Below, in pieces: positions 44,578-57,077 of a stretch of DNA of 64,000 bases (the first letter of the stretch is position 1; every line of letters begins with the position of its first letter). The notes below the pieces were generated by a model that had not been told where the DNA came from, did not search any database, and saw nothing but the letters and a program-made list of their open reading frames with translations. A program made the position numbers and the translations under genes. The stretch comes from Lojkania enalia. Lineage: Eukaryota > Ascomycota > Dothideomycetes > Pleosporales. The stretch covers positions 142,442 through 206,441 of the forward strand of contig ML986625.1 of the NCBI GenBank assembly GCA_010094045.1, written 5' to 3'.

Positions 44578-45288
44578 ATGCACCGAGCGTCGTGAGCATC
44601 GTAAAAGCGAGTATAATTGTGTTGAGTGGAATGGATAGGCATATGAATTGATGATTGATACCACTTGTCTCGGATGGAAAGATGGTGGGGGGTTGGTACC
44701 ACCCAAAACAGACATTCTAGATCTGGGATATTATTATTGGATTAGCAAGTATTGGATGACTAGCTTGTGTAGAGAGGTTGATGGGCATTATTACCTTTTA
44801 TAAAAAAAAATGGGAATTGTGTTTGGTTGTAACGGCCGGGTCACGTGCATTGTTATGTACGGCTAAATGTGAGGATTTTTTTTTTTTTCTTCTGGCGGGT
44901 TTTGTTGCTTTGTATATATTCTGGATTTTGATGTTTGGTGTTCGATCATCCATAGTGCACTTTTTATGCTTTTAATTTTTGGGGATTATTGCTCGGGTTA
45001 GAAGAACGATGGGCTTTTCTTATGTTATCTTCTGATGAGGATGGGACTCGAGTCGTTATGTGAAAAATTGCCCTTTGAATTGATTTTTGCATCCTTGCAA
45101 GGAGACAGCGGGTTCGTATGATACGATATGATACAGTATTCGTGTAGCCAGTCCATCAATCAATCATGCTATAACCGAGAACTACCACTAGTAGGAAACT
45201 TTCCGTCCACCTCTCCGTCTCTCTATCCATCAACCATCCACCTTCTCATCCACAGCTTCCCAATTCACACCTCGCACTTGCGTGGGAT
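44578..45288. other. convergent 3' flanks
   Basis: This stretch lies between metacaspase (+) and the LEA-like gene (-). It is AT-rich with a T13 run at 44876-44888. No gene-like frame is seen. Confidence 0.5.
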
Positions 45289-45815
45289 CTACATCTTCGA
45301 TTTGGCCTCGCCCTTGAGCTCCTGCGCCTTGCCCTTCGCCTCGCCAGCCACCTCGGATGCCTTGCCCTTCGCCTCGCCGGACAGCTCGGCGGCTTGACCC
45401 TTAGCTTCGCCAGTGGAGTTAGGCATTTTATGTTTGATAGCTGAGGCAGCTTGCTCTGTTGATGTGTCAGTTAGCAGTCTATGAAGAGTGGGGTAGATGG
45501 AAGGGAGATGTAAATGCAAATGCCCACAAAAATGTTCGTGTATGGCTCAGATTTGGGTGTGAATTAGGGAGCTAGAATGAAGTGTGTATAAAATGCGCTA
45601 CTCTCCACTCCCCTCCAATTGCCCATGTTGAGGGTGGATGGAAAATGCAACGAGATGAGATACATACCCCCCTTCTCAATCCCCTTGACCGCCGCATCCG
45701 AGATCGTCCTGTCCACTTTCTTCGCCGCGTCTTTGGCTGTCTCGACGGGGCCCTTGCGTGCGATGAGCGAGGTGCTGAAGAGGCGGGCTTGTCGGATGAT
45801 TGCGGGGCGGAACAT
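45289..45815 (-). CDS. small mitochondrial LEA-like repeat protein
   Basis: Exons on the minus strand are 45815-45668 and 45455-45289, giving 104 residues. A 212-nt intron separates them, and both phase and sequence support the join. Residues 1-22 (MFRPAIIRQARLFSTSLIAR) are a classic mitochondrial presequence, with Arg and Ser spaced on one face and no acids. The mature part is charged and helical. It ends in three full 11-residue repeats beginning GEAKGQ or GEAKGK, plus a fourth shortened copy. Eleven-residue Ala/Lys/Glu repeats are the hallmark of group 3 LEA proteins. Family knowledge: LEA proteins of this type are unfolded in water and become helical on drying, protecting membranes and enzymes; some act in the mitochondrial matrix. 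Targeting and protective role are inferred. It lies in tandem with the carboxylesterase on the same strand. Confidence 0.82.
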
Positions 45816-46345
45816 TTTGGTAAACGTTTGCTCGTTCGTTATGTAGCACAATTCAATTCAACTTGTCGAGTTCTTGAAAATATAGCGTTGGGTGTGGTGA
45901 GGATCGAGGATTGGATGGTTGTGGGAGGGTAGGAGGGCAATTGGATATCTAAGATGTAGGGGAGAAGTAACTTACAGGGTGCGAAAGAGTCTTTAAAGGG
46001 GAGAGGGAGGTTTACTGTTTGCATTATGGCGATGACGTCTGTAGAGCATCACAGAGTCGTACTAATTCGGTATGTGGTGGCCCAAGCTCCTAGAGCTCTT
46101 TCCTGCGATCGCAATGTTCGAGGTGCGCACTAGGCTAGATACCGTACTTCCCCGCAACACGTGGAAGGGTTCGACGAAGGCTACACGTGCGCTTATTATT
46201 TGTTTGTTATTATTCTTTTTTTACGGTTGGGGTTAAGGTTAGGGAAATAATTGCTCGATTACCCATTAGCCGTAATATATCATTGTTGTCTATGTACAAA
46301 TAATTATTTCATATATCGTTCCATGTAAGTAGCGGAATCCATCAT
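45816..46345. other. intergenic
   Basis: This is the promoter of the LEA-like gene and 3' flank of the esterase. A short telomere-like stretch (GGTTGGGGTTAAGGTTAGGG) lies at 46225-46244 but is not a tandem array. Confidence 0.5.
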
Positions 46346-48166
46346 CTACGATAACAGCCCCTTCTGCCACCAGTCACACCTCCTGTTCGCATTCGTGTCT
46401 CGGACCTCTGAGATATCCGTAATATTTAGCTCCAAGACTGTTGCGTTTGCGCCGTACATTCTAAACTCCACCACGCCAGGCGCCGCCGGGACTCCGTTCT
46501 CGGCGAAGGAGATGATAAACTTTTGTAGCGCGATGGCAACTGTACTGTTCGAGACGGCAAGGAGGTTAGCCGGGGGTGTGCCACCGCCAGTGTAGAATGT
46601 GTATGGGATGTCGAAGCCGTGGAGGGCGGGTGGGACGGCGAAGAGGTAGCTGTAAGTTTCATTTTTGAAGGCTGTGGATAGGAAATTCGTGTTGCATGTA
46701 AACACCGACTCGGAAACGAGCAGGCTCGCGCGCTCATATTCTGTCGTATATCCATATGTCCCGTTGAAGACGGCTGGGTACAATGTCTCGGTGATGTATG
46801 TCAGGCTCTTCTCCGGGATATACGGGTACGTGCCGCGGACCTGGGCGGCGATCGCCTCTGTCGAGTTGATGTATGGCGCCGTGAAATATGGTCCTTCCAT
46901 CGAATTGTGGCCGACCATGATGGAGACATTCTTATCAAAGCGTCCTTGAGCGAGGAGTTGTCCAGGCTGGAGAGGTACAAAGTCGCCATCAACAGCAGGA
47001 CCATACGTAAATGACCCATATGGGCTCTCATAAGTGACCATCAGACTATTCGCCTTTATCATCTCAGCTTCGCTGAGATTCCGAAGATCCTCGAGGGAGG
47101 TGCTGTTCGTTAAATCCAGCAGCGTCTGGTAGATTTCCTCTTGCTGTAGCTGCGAAGAAAGCGGAAGGAAACCCGGAGACTGTGGGATCGCGCGTTGGAA
47201 AGGTACCGGTCCTTCTGAACCCCCATAGGCGGTGATTTGATGCATGATTGAGCCTCCACCTGCTGATTCTCCAAACACAGTTACCCGGTTCGGATCCCCG
47301 CCGAAGTGGTGGATGTGTTTCTGCACCCACTCAAGCGCAAATCTCTGATCTAGAAGTCCCAAATTGCTAACGCCGCCTTCCGCTTGGAAGGAAGGGCCCG
47401 ATGTGAACCCCATTGCGCCAAGGCGGTAGTTTAACGCGACATAGATAACGTTTCCATCAGTACCATTCCCACTCGCAGCCAGTAAGCCGGCGGGGTTGTA
47501 CACACTCTTCTCTCCTGCTGTATATCCGCCTCCGTAAATCCAGACCAGCACTGGTGCGCCACAAGTCTCATCGTTTCCCGCTAACGCCAAAATATCTTTC
47601 GGGACATAGACATCAAGAAACAGACAATCTTCAGATGCTCGCGGATCCGGTGTCGGTACAGGCCGGCTCCACTTAGCGCCAGGTGGGCTAAAGGGGGTAG
47701 TGATATTGTTGGGTAGTCCAAGAAAGTTGCGCGTTATGAACTGGCTGGAGAGAAGGCCCCAGGAGGGTGAGGCTTGCGGGCATATGCTATTCTTGTATGG
47801 GTATGCAATGAAATAGATATCGATAGGATAGGGAGTAGGGGGAAGCGTACCGTCCAACATTACCGGTATTCACGGACTTTCGATTCTTCTTGGGAGCTTC
47901 TGGCGGTGCGAAACGCACTGGCGGAGCTGCGTAGCGGATATTGGAGAAGTTGTAGAAGCCTACAGTTTCCTAGGAACCTGTCAGCCAAACGCTCTACAAC
48001 CCCGTAATTACGAATGATGTGGATTGAGGGAACTGCAACCCACATTGAAACTCGAAGCTTGATGTATCTCATAGCCTAGGTCCACAATCGGTAGATGAGA
48101 AGAAGGGTGTGTAGAAACTACAATTCCAAGAAGAGCTATAGCTCCTAGGACCTTGCCGACACCCAT
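46346..48166 (-). CDS. secreted type-B carboxylesterase/lipase
   Basis: Exons on the minus strand are 48166-48044, 47969-47851 and 47786-46346, giving 560 residues. Residues 1-20 form a signal peptide. Exon 2 supplies the conserved GFYNFSNIRYAAPP segment, and exon 3 begins with GRICPQASPSW across the splice. SEDCLFLDVYVP and the oxyanion loop IYGGGY are present. The nucleophile is Ser255 in GESAGGG, and the catalytic His is probably His470 in PALHGFD. Several Asn-x-Ser/Thr sites fit a glycosylated extracellular enzyme. Family knowledge: alpha/beta-hydrolases of this group cut esters of lipids, plant polymers or xenobiotics. The middle exon was found by matching phase: GTACGC is the only donor that joins properly. 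The substrate cannot be told from sequence. Confidence 0.93.
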
Positions 48167-49373
48167 GTTGACCGTCACCCTAAACAAACACCAGGACAAG
48201 GTAATTTGATTCAAGAAATAAAAATAATCGAGAGATAGAACTAGGGTCGAGGCGAATTTCTTTTCCCAAATTTTCGCCAGCACACCAACGCTATCGTTCC
48301 GTACCGCGCCAGACGTGCGGGTGCTCCAACCTTTTAAGACCAGCCTCCGGCCAACCTCCTCGCACACCATGACGAGTCCGTCGCGGTCGTGCATCCATTG
48401 CGCCCCAATGCTCTGGTAAACAACCAAGAAGCAGTTAGCCAGAGCCACCAATGACCGACTCGCGCGTCAGCTATGTACCAGTCCCCGGCCTCGAGCTATG
48501 ACAGTGGCCTAAATATGTGGTCGGTATTAATTCGAACCAGCTCGTTCGTCACGGACGAGTACGACGTCATGCAGTCGGCCGACCATTGGTCCGTGGCCTA
48601 GAATAGCACGCCACCATGTGGCCGGGCGGTCGAAAACCAGGAACGCATGAGATAATTGACATGTTCCATGGGGTAAGGTCACTGAAGCCTGGCGTGGACT
48701 CGGTATTTTCTGGCGGCTGCGGGCGGGTCCGTGTGCGGGGGTTCGCATCCTGAACATCATCTGCCGCTGCATCTGGCCTTGCCGAGGTATCTCTGCAGAG
48801 TAGGATTATTAGATGCAAGCAAGCAAATTTCCGGAAACTGGGCAGCTGGATATGCACCGCTCCGGCCTCGGATCAATCCTGATCCTGCTCCAAGAGGAAG
48901 CTCTGAGGCGGAGTTGCAAGGCTGCGGTATCGTGCTGAAGCTTAGCCTCACATCACTCCAGAGTAGGTAAACATCATGTGGGATGCTGATTCTGATATAA
49001 GCGTCCCATTAATTATATAAGTGATAATCGAATAAGCCCCCCTGCTTTAAACTCAAAAGGGATTATGAACAATATGTATCCGGAAAAGGTAAGTAGAGCA
49101 ATACTCAAAGCTGTGTGTGATAGGACATATAAAACACCGACCACCATGCTACTGTACCTGTCCGGCCTTGAACCTTGGCCTGAACCGCTGCGCCCTTCTG
49201 TATCCCAATCCGTTGCATGCATGAGCCGTCTAGGGTTAAATGAAACACAGTTCCGATACGCGTTAACATGGAATTCGTTAGTCGTAAGTCATAACGAGGT
49301 AGCTGAAGATTAAAAAGAGAGAAGAAGAGCGAGAAACAAGCCACCATGGAGAGAAACCGCCAAATCGACGATG
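48167..49373. other. intergenic
   Basis: This stretch is upstream of the esterase gene and downstream of the coiled-coil gene. The esterase promoter should lie near 48,200-48,500. No gene-like frame is seen. Confidence 0.5.
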
Positions 49374-52300
49374 CTAGATTGCCTGCCCAACTCCAGGGAC
49401 GTTCTCAGGGGTTGTTCTATCAATATCGAGCGGGCTGGCGAGTGGAGTGGGATGTGAAATATCCTCCTTCCGAGGCTTGCCCTTTCCCTTTATGAGCGAA
49501 CCCGGTAGTTGCATGGCACTCATTATGGTGCTGGCGCTTGTATTCCTAAAGTGTCCAGTGCTGGGCCGTGTTGAAGCATCGCTTTGCACCCTGCTCTTGG
49601 AGGAAGTCCCACTGAAGCTCGCGTTTCTATTGTGTGGTGGTGTGGGTGTTGCTCTAGGCGGGGAGCCTTTGGCCACAGGGAGGGCGCTACCAAATGCTTT
49701 CGACTTCGTAGCATCCGCGGGTGATACAAGAGATGTTAAAGGAATAGAGCTGGCCATTGTGCCACCTACTCCAGTCCTACCGGTCGGGGATTGTACCTTG
49801 GGCGGGGCTGCAGCCGAAGATTTCCTTGTGATAGAACATGTTGTTGGAGGTATTGTCGTAGGGGTTATGAGCGCAGGATTGTGAGGTGAGCCCATAGCAA
49901 TTACAAAAGGGATGCTGCTCCCTGAACCAGTGCTATCTTGACGCTGGGGCGGGGATGGTATTACCGCCCCAGTGGTGCTGGACCCTACGGATCCTGCACG
50001 TGAATGAAGAGACAAAGGTGCAGGAACACGCATACCAGAACCTGAAGATTCTGTACGGGATAGTTGGCTATTCGAAAAATCGCGAAGCTTTGCATTCAAC
50101 TTTGCCAATGGCGTTTGCTGGATGCTACCTTGTGTCTGGGTTTGCATCTGATCTGGAGAATTCCGCATTGCTTCTGCCATCACATCTATTCTGGGTGGCG
50201 TTCGTAGACCTTCCGTACTACGTTCGGGCACGTTTGGTGACTCGAATAGTCCGTATCTAGGACGGGGAGGGCGTTCAGGCGTCGACTTCTCGTTGTTACC
50301 GCCCGGCAAAGATGATGAGCGTCCGCGATTTTCCCCGCTCTTGTTGCAGTCTTCAATAGGAGGTTCGTCATGCTCTGCCACTAGAGCCCAATCAGGAGTC
50401 CTGGGTGTTGCATACAGTTGGATGATCGAGTCGCTCATGCTCCGTTGGGTATCGTGTCGTTTGGGCGCAGCAGGAGTGCTCAGCGGGAAATTAGTCGCCA
50501 TCTCGCCAAATTTCTCTTGGTCAGGCGAGGGAGGCTGTTATGAGCTATTAGGTTAGTTATTTCGGTCTTCACGGATGTCTCTTACCGTTGGCTTCCTCCT
50601 TTCGGGAGAGAGCCTCGCAACAGACCGAGGAGAGATGCCGGGATCGATATTGTCAGCCTCGTTGGCAGGATTGATGCCAGGCTTGCGTGGGGGTGTGTGG
50701 GGCGACACCGGTGTGGTCAAATGTAACTGATGAGAGAATTGCTTGTGCGTTCCTAGGGCGGTCTTCGCAGGACTTGCAGGTATTGGATCCGGCGTAGTCA
50801 GGGCCGGGGGTGGTGTCACTGGCCGTCCCACTGATACAGTGGCGGAGATGGGACCTGTAGATATCGGAGATGGTGTGGAAGAAATACCGAGTCCAGGAGT
50901 ACCTGCCGAGAAACGAGTACGCACAGGGGTATCATCAGAACGGCCAAGTGAAGGGTCAGGCGAATTCATTTCGAATATCCTGCTTCCATAATTTCCCATT
51001 CTCGTCGCAAGATGTTTTAGCTTCTTGATGTCGGATTTGTAACCTTTGATGTCAAGCTTGTAGTAGATTATTTCACGGACGTAGAAGTCAATCTCTTTCT
51101 TGAAATCATCTACTATCGATCCATGCACACTTGATTGTTCATTCTCCAAGAACTTCGACTTCTCTTTCTTCAGCCGATTTTGAAGGCGTTCAATCCAACG
51201 ATTGATATCCTCTTTAGAGGCAAGGGACGTAAGATCGGGCAGAGGGTCATCTTGGACATCTGCGTAAAGTGATAACGTTGCATGTCTCCTAATCTCTGCG
51301 TGTAGGAGCAACTTGTGGTGTTCTAGTTGTCTTTCCGCCATACGGATCGCTTTCTCCTTATCCCCAATTATGGATTCGCGTTCAATGATGGCTGTACGGA
51401 GCTGTTCAATGTGTGCATCGGTAGTCTTGGCCTTCTGTAGTAGCTGAGTTTGAATATCCGACTGAAGATTTAACTTCTGGTTGTCGCGTTCAAGGTTCTC
51501 GCGGTCGAGGCGTAGTCGCTCATTCACCTGCTCAAGCTCGGTTACACGAGAGTCTTTTTGTTTAATCTGTTCTTGGAGGCGTTCAATGTGTGAAATAAAG
51601 GCAGACAAAGTCGTGGGGTCCTGAGACTCATTGTGGTAGCCTGTCGGAGATCCACCAGCGCCGGATGAGAAAACGGTGCTTATGCTGGTATGAGCACTTT
51701 GGCGGTTATTGGGCACCTGTAGCTTTGGTGGCTTTGGATCAAATGGTGTTCGGTGAGATTGGAGGTTGAACAGCTGCTCTTCTGCGTCTAACTTCTCAGT
51801 ATTAGCCATCTCCAGTCGGTACTCTAAATGGTCTATCGTGTTCTGTAAAGCTAAGGAATTTTTCCCTAACTGCTCGACTTTGCTTGCCTTTTCTTGCCAT
51901 TCGGTACAGTTCTTCTCGATATCTTCCAGCGCCTTACTTAAATTCCTCTCATTTTTCTTCGATTCATTAAGTTTCGCCATCAGCGACTCAACCTGTTTTG
52001 CGAGCGAAGCATTATTTTGTTTGTACTGATTGAGCTCGCGAATGATATCTCTGTTGCCCGTATCCGGCCGCCGCGCGCTACTCAGCTTGCGTTTGAGATC
52101 TTCCATCTCCGGACTATCCCGCGAGGGGTGAGGTGATCGCGTTTGCTGTTCAAATGCGGATGTAAAAGAGCGGATAGAATTAGCGGAGGTGCTTCCGGCC
52201 GTATTTTGCGGGCTCTCTCTTGTAGGCGATTGAGGATTCGTGGGGTCGTCGAGGAAAAGGAGTAAATGATTGCTCGAAGCTGGGAAGATAATAGTAAGTT

Positions 52301-53522
52301 TATTGTTTCGCTAAAGCGTAATTCAACCCGTTTGCATTGATAGGGATGCTAGTTAAGTGAGGCGCAACCTGAAAGGAGGTGAAGGTGGAAGACGAAAGTT
52401 AATGCTTACCGTGATGGAGAGTTCTGTGATTTTGTTGTTCTTCTAGCACCCTTGTATAATTCTTAAGTGTAGCAATTTCGGCAGCGTGGGCATCTGTAAG
52501 ACTGGCAATATGCGACTCGTGCGATGCTCGTAGGCTTCCAAATTGAGCTTGAAGTGTCGAGATAGTGCTGTCTTGTGCAGTTATGGTGGCTTTCAGATCT
52601 TCAATTTGCTTGCTACGTGTAGTGGCAGGTGTTGGCGTTCTAGGCTTGTCAAGCTATTGATATTTAGCAAATCGTCGCGACGATCATTAGGTAGATTCCA
52701 ATTTTTTGGAATGCCTCTCCAACCGCACTGCTTATATACGCCCAGGCTGTACGACATGCGCGCACCACTTGAAACGGTTTCACTGCGCGTGTACACAAGA
52801 TTTGTCTCACTGGATAATGCAGGGTGTGATCAATAAACGAAACTTACATCACTACGGCGGTTAGAGCTAGACTCTCCACTCTTCCTCCAAGGCTTCCCTT
52901 CTACAATCACCGGAGATGGCTGCAAAAGATTATCCGCGCCTACTCGAGCATTGGTCGAATCGCTACTACTCGTTTGGCCTCCATTTGTTGATACAGAGCA
53001 TGTCGTGAGCTTGCTATCGGTAGATGAGGGGGAGGTAACCAGATTTGGTCGTGATTTCGAGCGCCTTTGTAGGCTGGCTTCACTCAGGCTTTTCTTATGC
53101 TGCACTTTCGACGGACTTGGCTTAGTAGCAGCACTTGAGCTAAGGGAATTCCCGCTGCGGACCGACCTCATGGTAGGTTGTGTTGCGGAACCCGCAACGG
53201 GAAGAGAAGGAAAGCCCTGATTTTCCTGTAGTATGGATCCGGGTAGTTCGACCGGCACATTTGGAGTAGACGGAAGAGATACAGAACGTGGCCGACTGGG
53301 AAGAGGCTTATGTATAGCGGCTGATCTGGGGCAGAAGGTCGCACTCAAGGCCGGGGAGCGCAGCATGTCATTGACCACCGCTAGCAAATTGGACGCCGAG
53401 TTAACCAGGGCTGCATTGTGGTGTGCCGAAGTGGGAGTTAAACAGACGTGGTGGCTATTCCAGTCCGGGGGAATGGTGAGATTGAGGTCGACAGGGCGTC
53501 GCCGGATAGGCTTCGAAGTATC
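49374..53522 (-). CDS. large coiled-coil protein, 5' end unresolved
   Basis: Exons on the minus strand are 53522-52848, 52653-52410, 52279-50586 and 50534-49374, giving 1257 residues plus an unfound N-terminus. The exon at 53522 starts after a clear CAG acceptor and has no early ATG. An exon upstream, perhaps within 53,676-54,068, must hold the start. The first 225 residues are basic and Ser/Pro-rich. Coiled coil dominates exon 2 and the first two thirds of exon 3, with heptad-rich stretches such as IEDLKATITAQDSTISTLQ and many Glu/Lys/Leu positions. The remainder is disordered and Ser/Thr/Pro-rich. I recognise it only as the kind annotated in aspergilli as an M protein repeat protein. No motor, kinase or membrane domain is visible. 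It may be a cytoskeletal or polarity scaffold, which is inference. Confidence 0.82.
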
Positions 53523-53530
53523 CTGCACAT

Positions 53531-54707
53531 GGAATTAGCGAATGAAAATGCTCCACAACGCAGATGCAGCATGCAGCCCCCCTGCACATGCTTTAGACGA
53601 CGTTAATCGGACGGCTTGGTGCTGCACAACCACGTCGACACGCCTCGCCCAATTAATCTACGGACAGCACATCATCTAACGACGGAGTGTCCTATCGGAC
53701 GTCTTATCGTACCTTTCCATCCTGAAGGAAATACGGCTCTTTGCCCGTGTCCCCCACTGAAGTATCAATTGGGAGCAATCCACCAGTCCGATGGTACGGT
53801 TCTGCAGTAGACTGACGCCCTTTCGACCAGGAGAAGAATTTGGTCCTCGCGGCCATCGCGATCCGTTCGCAGCGTCTTCCGTCTCAGTACCACGTGTCAC
53901 CGCATCGGGGCGGACATTCGAGCAATTGTACTCAGGAGCCTCTAGAGGATAAAACGGGGTAACTACTGTATTCCGGGGCTCTGGGATGTTTTTGGAATCC
54001 TGTACCAGGGCAAATACGGGTTGCGGAGGAGATTTAGAAAGAGAAGATGGAAATAGAGACTCGAACACTCCGTCTAACGAGCGACAAAAGTAAAGACGTG
54101 GAGGAAGAAAACATAAAACAACAGGACGGCGAAGAAATTAAAGAATTCTTTGTTCCTAAAGCCAACATACGGGCTATTCATTTTGTCTATCTGCGAGCGT
54201 CTATTCAGTTCATATAGATACTAGAGTCATACTTCGATATGCGATGCGCATGGATAAGGAGCGCATGGCGCCCATGGCTTGCGGGCCGCAGGGTCACAGC
54301 GCTGAGATGAGTGGGTGAGACGTAAAGATAGATTCAGCAAAACTATTGATACAAGCGCTCTGAAACACAGCCAGATGCTTAGGAGCGATGGCCGAATGGG
54401 AGTAGGCGGTGGAAGCGCCGTTGATCCCCTTGGCGAGCACGGACCCAGTTGCTAGCGCCTCTTCTGTTCCTTTCGATGCTGTCACTGCGATGCCACTGCT
54501 ATGCTACACCCCTTATGAGCGAATTGCATAACCAGGAGATGATCCGCCACAGCCCCATTCACTAGAACTTGATCGAACTTCAGGTTCTATTTTATCCGGC
54601 GGCGCAGCTGCGATTCTGGGATTCTGGGATTCTGGTGCCTTAGCAGCTGCACCAGCGCCGCCCTCTTACCTCATTTGCTGTACAAGACTAGAGACAAGCT
54701 TACCAAT
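53531..54707. other. upstream region of coiled-coil gene and promoter of FHA gene
   Basis: A minus-strand open frame at 53,676-54,068 lacks an ATG but has a protein-like composition. It may be an upstream exon of the coiled-coil gene. From about 54,130 to 54,707 no gene-like signal is seen. Confidence 0.45.
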
Positions 54708-56087
54708 ATGGCACATGAAACGTTGTCACCGCCCCTAAATCGGGACGAGCGGTGCCGCTCACCTTCAGAAAAAGGTCGCGGCGCGGGAGCCTCTCCGAGC
54801 CCCGGAAAATTTGGGGCCATCAGCAGAAACTCGCCGCCACGCGGGGTCGGGCGTTCAGTGAGCAGCTCGGAGGACGAGCGAGACAGGCAACAACCTCATC
54901 GACGGAGCAGGAGAAGGAGAAGGAGTCGAAGCGGAGATAGATATTCCAGAAATGGGTTGCGTAGAGATCAGGACAACAATCTAGCGAAATTACAACGCCG
55001 GGCGGAGAGCAGGTCACAAGAGCGGCAGCCCAGAAGAAGATCAAGACAAGAAAGACCAAGGGAACGAGTGAAGGATACTTCTCGTACAAGCATTCGCCTC
55101 CAAGGGGACTCCAGTCCAATGGAGCGCGAACGGGACGCATCACGGAAGCCGTATAGCAAGCCACGGGCGCGTTTGCATTCGCGTTCACGTTCACGTTCGA
55201 GAGACAGGCGCAATGACCATTCGCGAGAGAGACGAGACCGCTCAAGGGACAGACGGCGCAATCGCTCTCCTTCTCCTTCTCGTTCGCGAGAGCGACGGAG
55301 AAAGAGGCCCAGATCTAGGTCTCGGGACCGATTCCGCAAATCACACCGTTCTCAATCTCCGCTTCCATATCGACCCTTGCACAAACGACGCTCCCGCTCA
55401 CCATTCGACCGATCTCCTCGCCGCCGTTCGCGCTCTCCCAAACGTCGAAAACGCTCTCCATCCCGATCCAAGTCTCCCTCTCCCCACCACCGCCCCCGTA
55501 AATCGCTCCCCTCGCAAGAAGTATCATTCCGAGGTCTCGACAATAGCGCGCAACCCCCCACGAAATACGGCGGCGCCCCTCCCGACCGTGAGAAGCCTAA
55601 CTTCAAACCAACTGGCCTGCTAGCGAAAGAAGCCAATCTCGTAGCGGGCACAAAGATATCTCTCAAGTATCATGAACCGCCCGAAGCGCGAAAACCTCCC
55701 CCCTCTGCGCCTTGGCGATTATTCATATTCAAAGGAGATGATATGCTGGAGACAGTGGAATTACATACACGGAGCTGCTGGCTACTAGGCCGAGCTCATG
55801 AGGTCGCGGACATTGTGTTAGCACATCCAACTTCAAGCTCCCAACATGCAGTCATCCAGTTCCGGCATATCCAGAAGACGGTGGAGGATGAATATGGAGT
55901 GAAGCAAAAGAAGGGAAAGGTGAAACCTTACATTATTGATTTGAAGAGCAGTAATGGGACGGAGCTAAATGGAGAGAAAATCGAGACGAGCCGGTATATC
56001 GAGCTTAGAGATAAGGATATTCTCAAGTTCGCCGGGAGTGAGCGGGAATATGTTATCATGCTCCCGCCGAAAGAGGTGACAGGGTAA
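54708..56087 (+). CDS. RS-rich FHA-domain protein (SNIP1/Pml1-like)
   Basis: This is a single exon of 459 residues from the ATG at 54708. Residues about 50-260 are an extended Arg/Ser-rich region with many RS, SR and RDR units, typical of splicing-linked proteins. After a short linker containing REKPNFKPTGLLA, an FHA domain spans about residues 340-450. It includes the phosphothreonine-binding loop WLLGRAHEVADI, SSSQHAVIQF, and the SSNGTELNG strand. Family knowledge: this architecture matches human SNIP1, plant DAWDLE and yeast Pml1, which belong to the spliceosome-associated RES complex or assist small-RNA biogenesis. The N-terminal KPNF-like motif is how such proteins bind partners. The co-occurrence with Argonaute in this window is about 30 kb apart and probably chance. 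Confidence is high. Confidence 0.9.
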   Translation: MAHETLSPPLNRDERCRSPSEKGRGAGASPSPGKFGAISRNSPPRGVGRSVSSSEDERDRQQPHRRSRRRRRSRSGDRYSRNGLRRDQDNNLAKLQRRAESRSQERQPRRRSRQERPRERVKDTSRTSIRLQGDSSPMERERDASRKPYSKPRARLHSRSRSRSRDRRNDHSRERRDRSRDRRRNRSPSPSRSRERRRKRPRSRSRDRFRKSHRSQSPLPYRPLHKRRSRSPFDRSPRRRSRSPKRRKRSPSRSKSPSPHHRPRKSLPSQEVSFRGLDNSAQPPTKYGGAPPDREKPNFKPTGLLAKEANLVAGTKISLKYHEPPEARKPPPSAPWRLFIFKGDDMLETVELHTRSCWLLGRAHEVADIVLAHPTSSSQHAVIQFRHIQKTVEDEYGVKQKKGKVKPYIIDLKSSNGTELNGEKIETSRYIELRDKDILKFAGSEREYVIMLPPKEVTG

Positions 56088-57077
56088 GGTTGAGGAGATG
56101 ATTTAGACGTGCGATTCTGTTGAACCACCGACTATCCCAGCTGAGAATATCAATATCCGAGCATAGAAATGCATGGCACATCCTGATCATCACACTGTGT
56201 ATAGTAGACCATAGCATGTATTCAGATGTAGCTTGCAGCCCTCAAGTTCTAGCTTTCGAGAGAACGTAATATTCCTAGCATTTCGTTCACATCGCTGTTT
56301 GTAACCTTTTCCACTACTCTATCTTCTTTTATATATCTTAGGAAATGCTCCGATAGGGTAGGCAAATGTCAAGGTTGGGAGGCGTGGAGGCCCGAAATTA
56401 CTAGTCTTGCGTTGTAGTTCGATGCGCCAAAGAATACCGTCTGCTCGTCCACGCTTGAGATTGCAGTGAATAGAACGTGTCCGGAATGGGAGTGTGTCGT
56501 TACCCACATAATTGCGTAGCATAGAAAGCTTGTTCTGGTTGGAGCTCCTGGAGATATATCGCAAATAGAAACTGTGCATACGTCGGTGGTAGAACACTAC
56601 ACTTAACGATGGATTAATCTACAGTCTTCTATTTCTCGCTAATGTACCGCTACGTAGTATCTTTTATGTCGACCTTTGCGGCGCTAGATATAATTGAGCA
56701 CGTTTAGGAAATTGCTGCCGGAGATCGCATCGTCTACGCTAGACATTATAGTCTAGGCTGCTGACGAGCACCAATGATAATTGGCGGCAGTGAAATCTTT
56801 GGCGTACACGAGAGGGTCTCTGAGATAACTTATCCCGAGATCCATAGCCTGCTCTTCCTGGTTTGAGGCAATCCTATTAAAACCTTAACGGTATTGTAAA
56901 GCGCGAGTAGAGCACACTCGCAACTTAGGATGAACGCTGTACATAGCATAGTATACATACGAAACTTACTTAAGACTCCAAGACCATGCTTTTAACAAAC
57001 GCAAATTTCCTGTGCTATTCCATGCATTCCCTCCTATCCACGCTACAATATCATACACGCCGTACTCTCTACCTTGT
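56088..57077. other. convergent 3' flanks, about 1 kb
   Basis: This stretch lies between the FHA gene (+) and CWH43 (-). It is AT-rich, and no coding signal or repeat was recognised. Confidence 0.5.

Noticed and set aside
46225..46244. Telomere-like GGTTAGGG-related stretch
   Set aside because: It is a single degenerate copy, not a tandem array, and lies inside a gene-dense region.
48520..48550. Possible tRNA T-arm (TTCGAA) on the minus strand
   Set aside because: The flanking bases do not pair into a T-stem, and no matching acceptor or anticodon arm was found.
52593..52796. 67-codon minus-strand frame in the coiled-coil gene
   Set aside because: It lies mostly inside the 194-nt intron, and its frame does not match the flanking exons.
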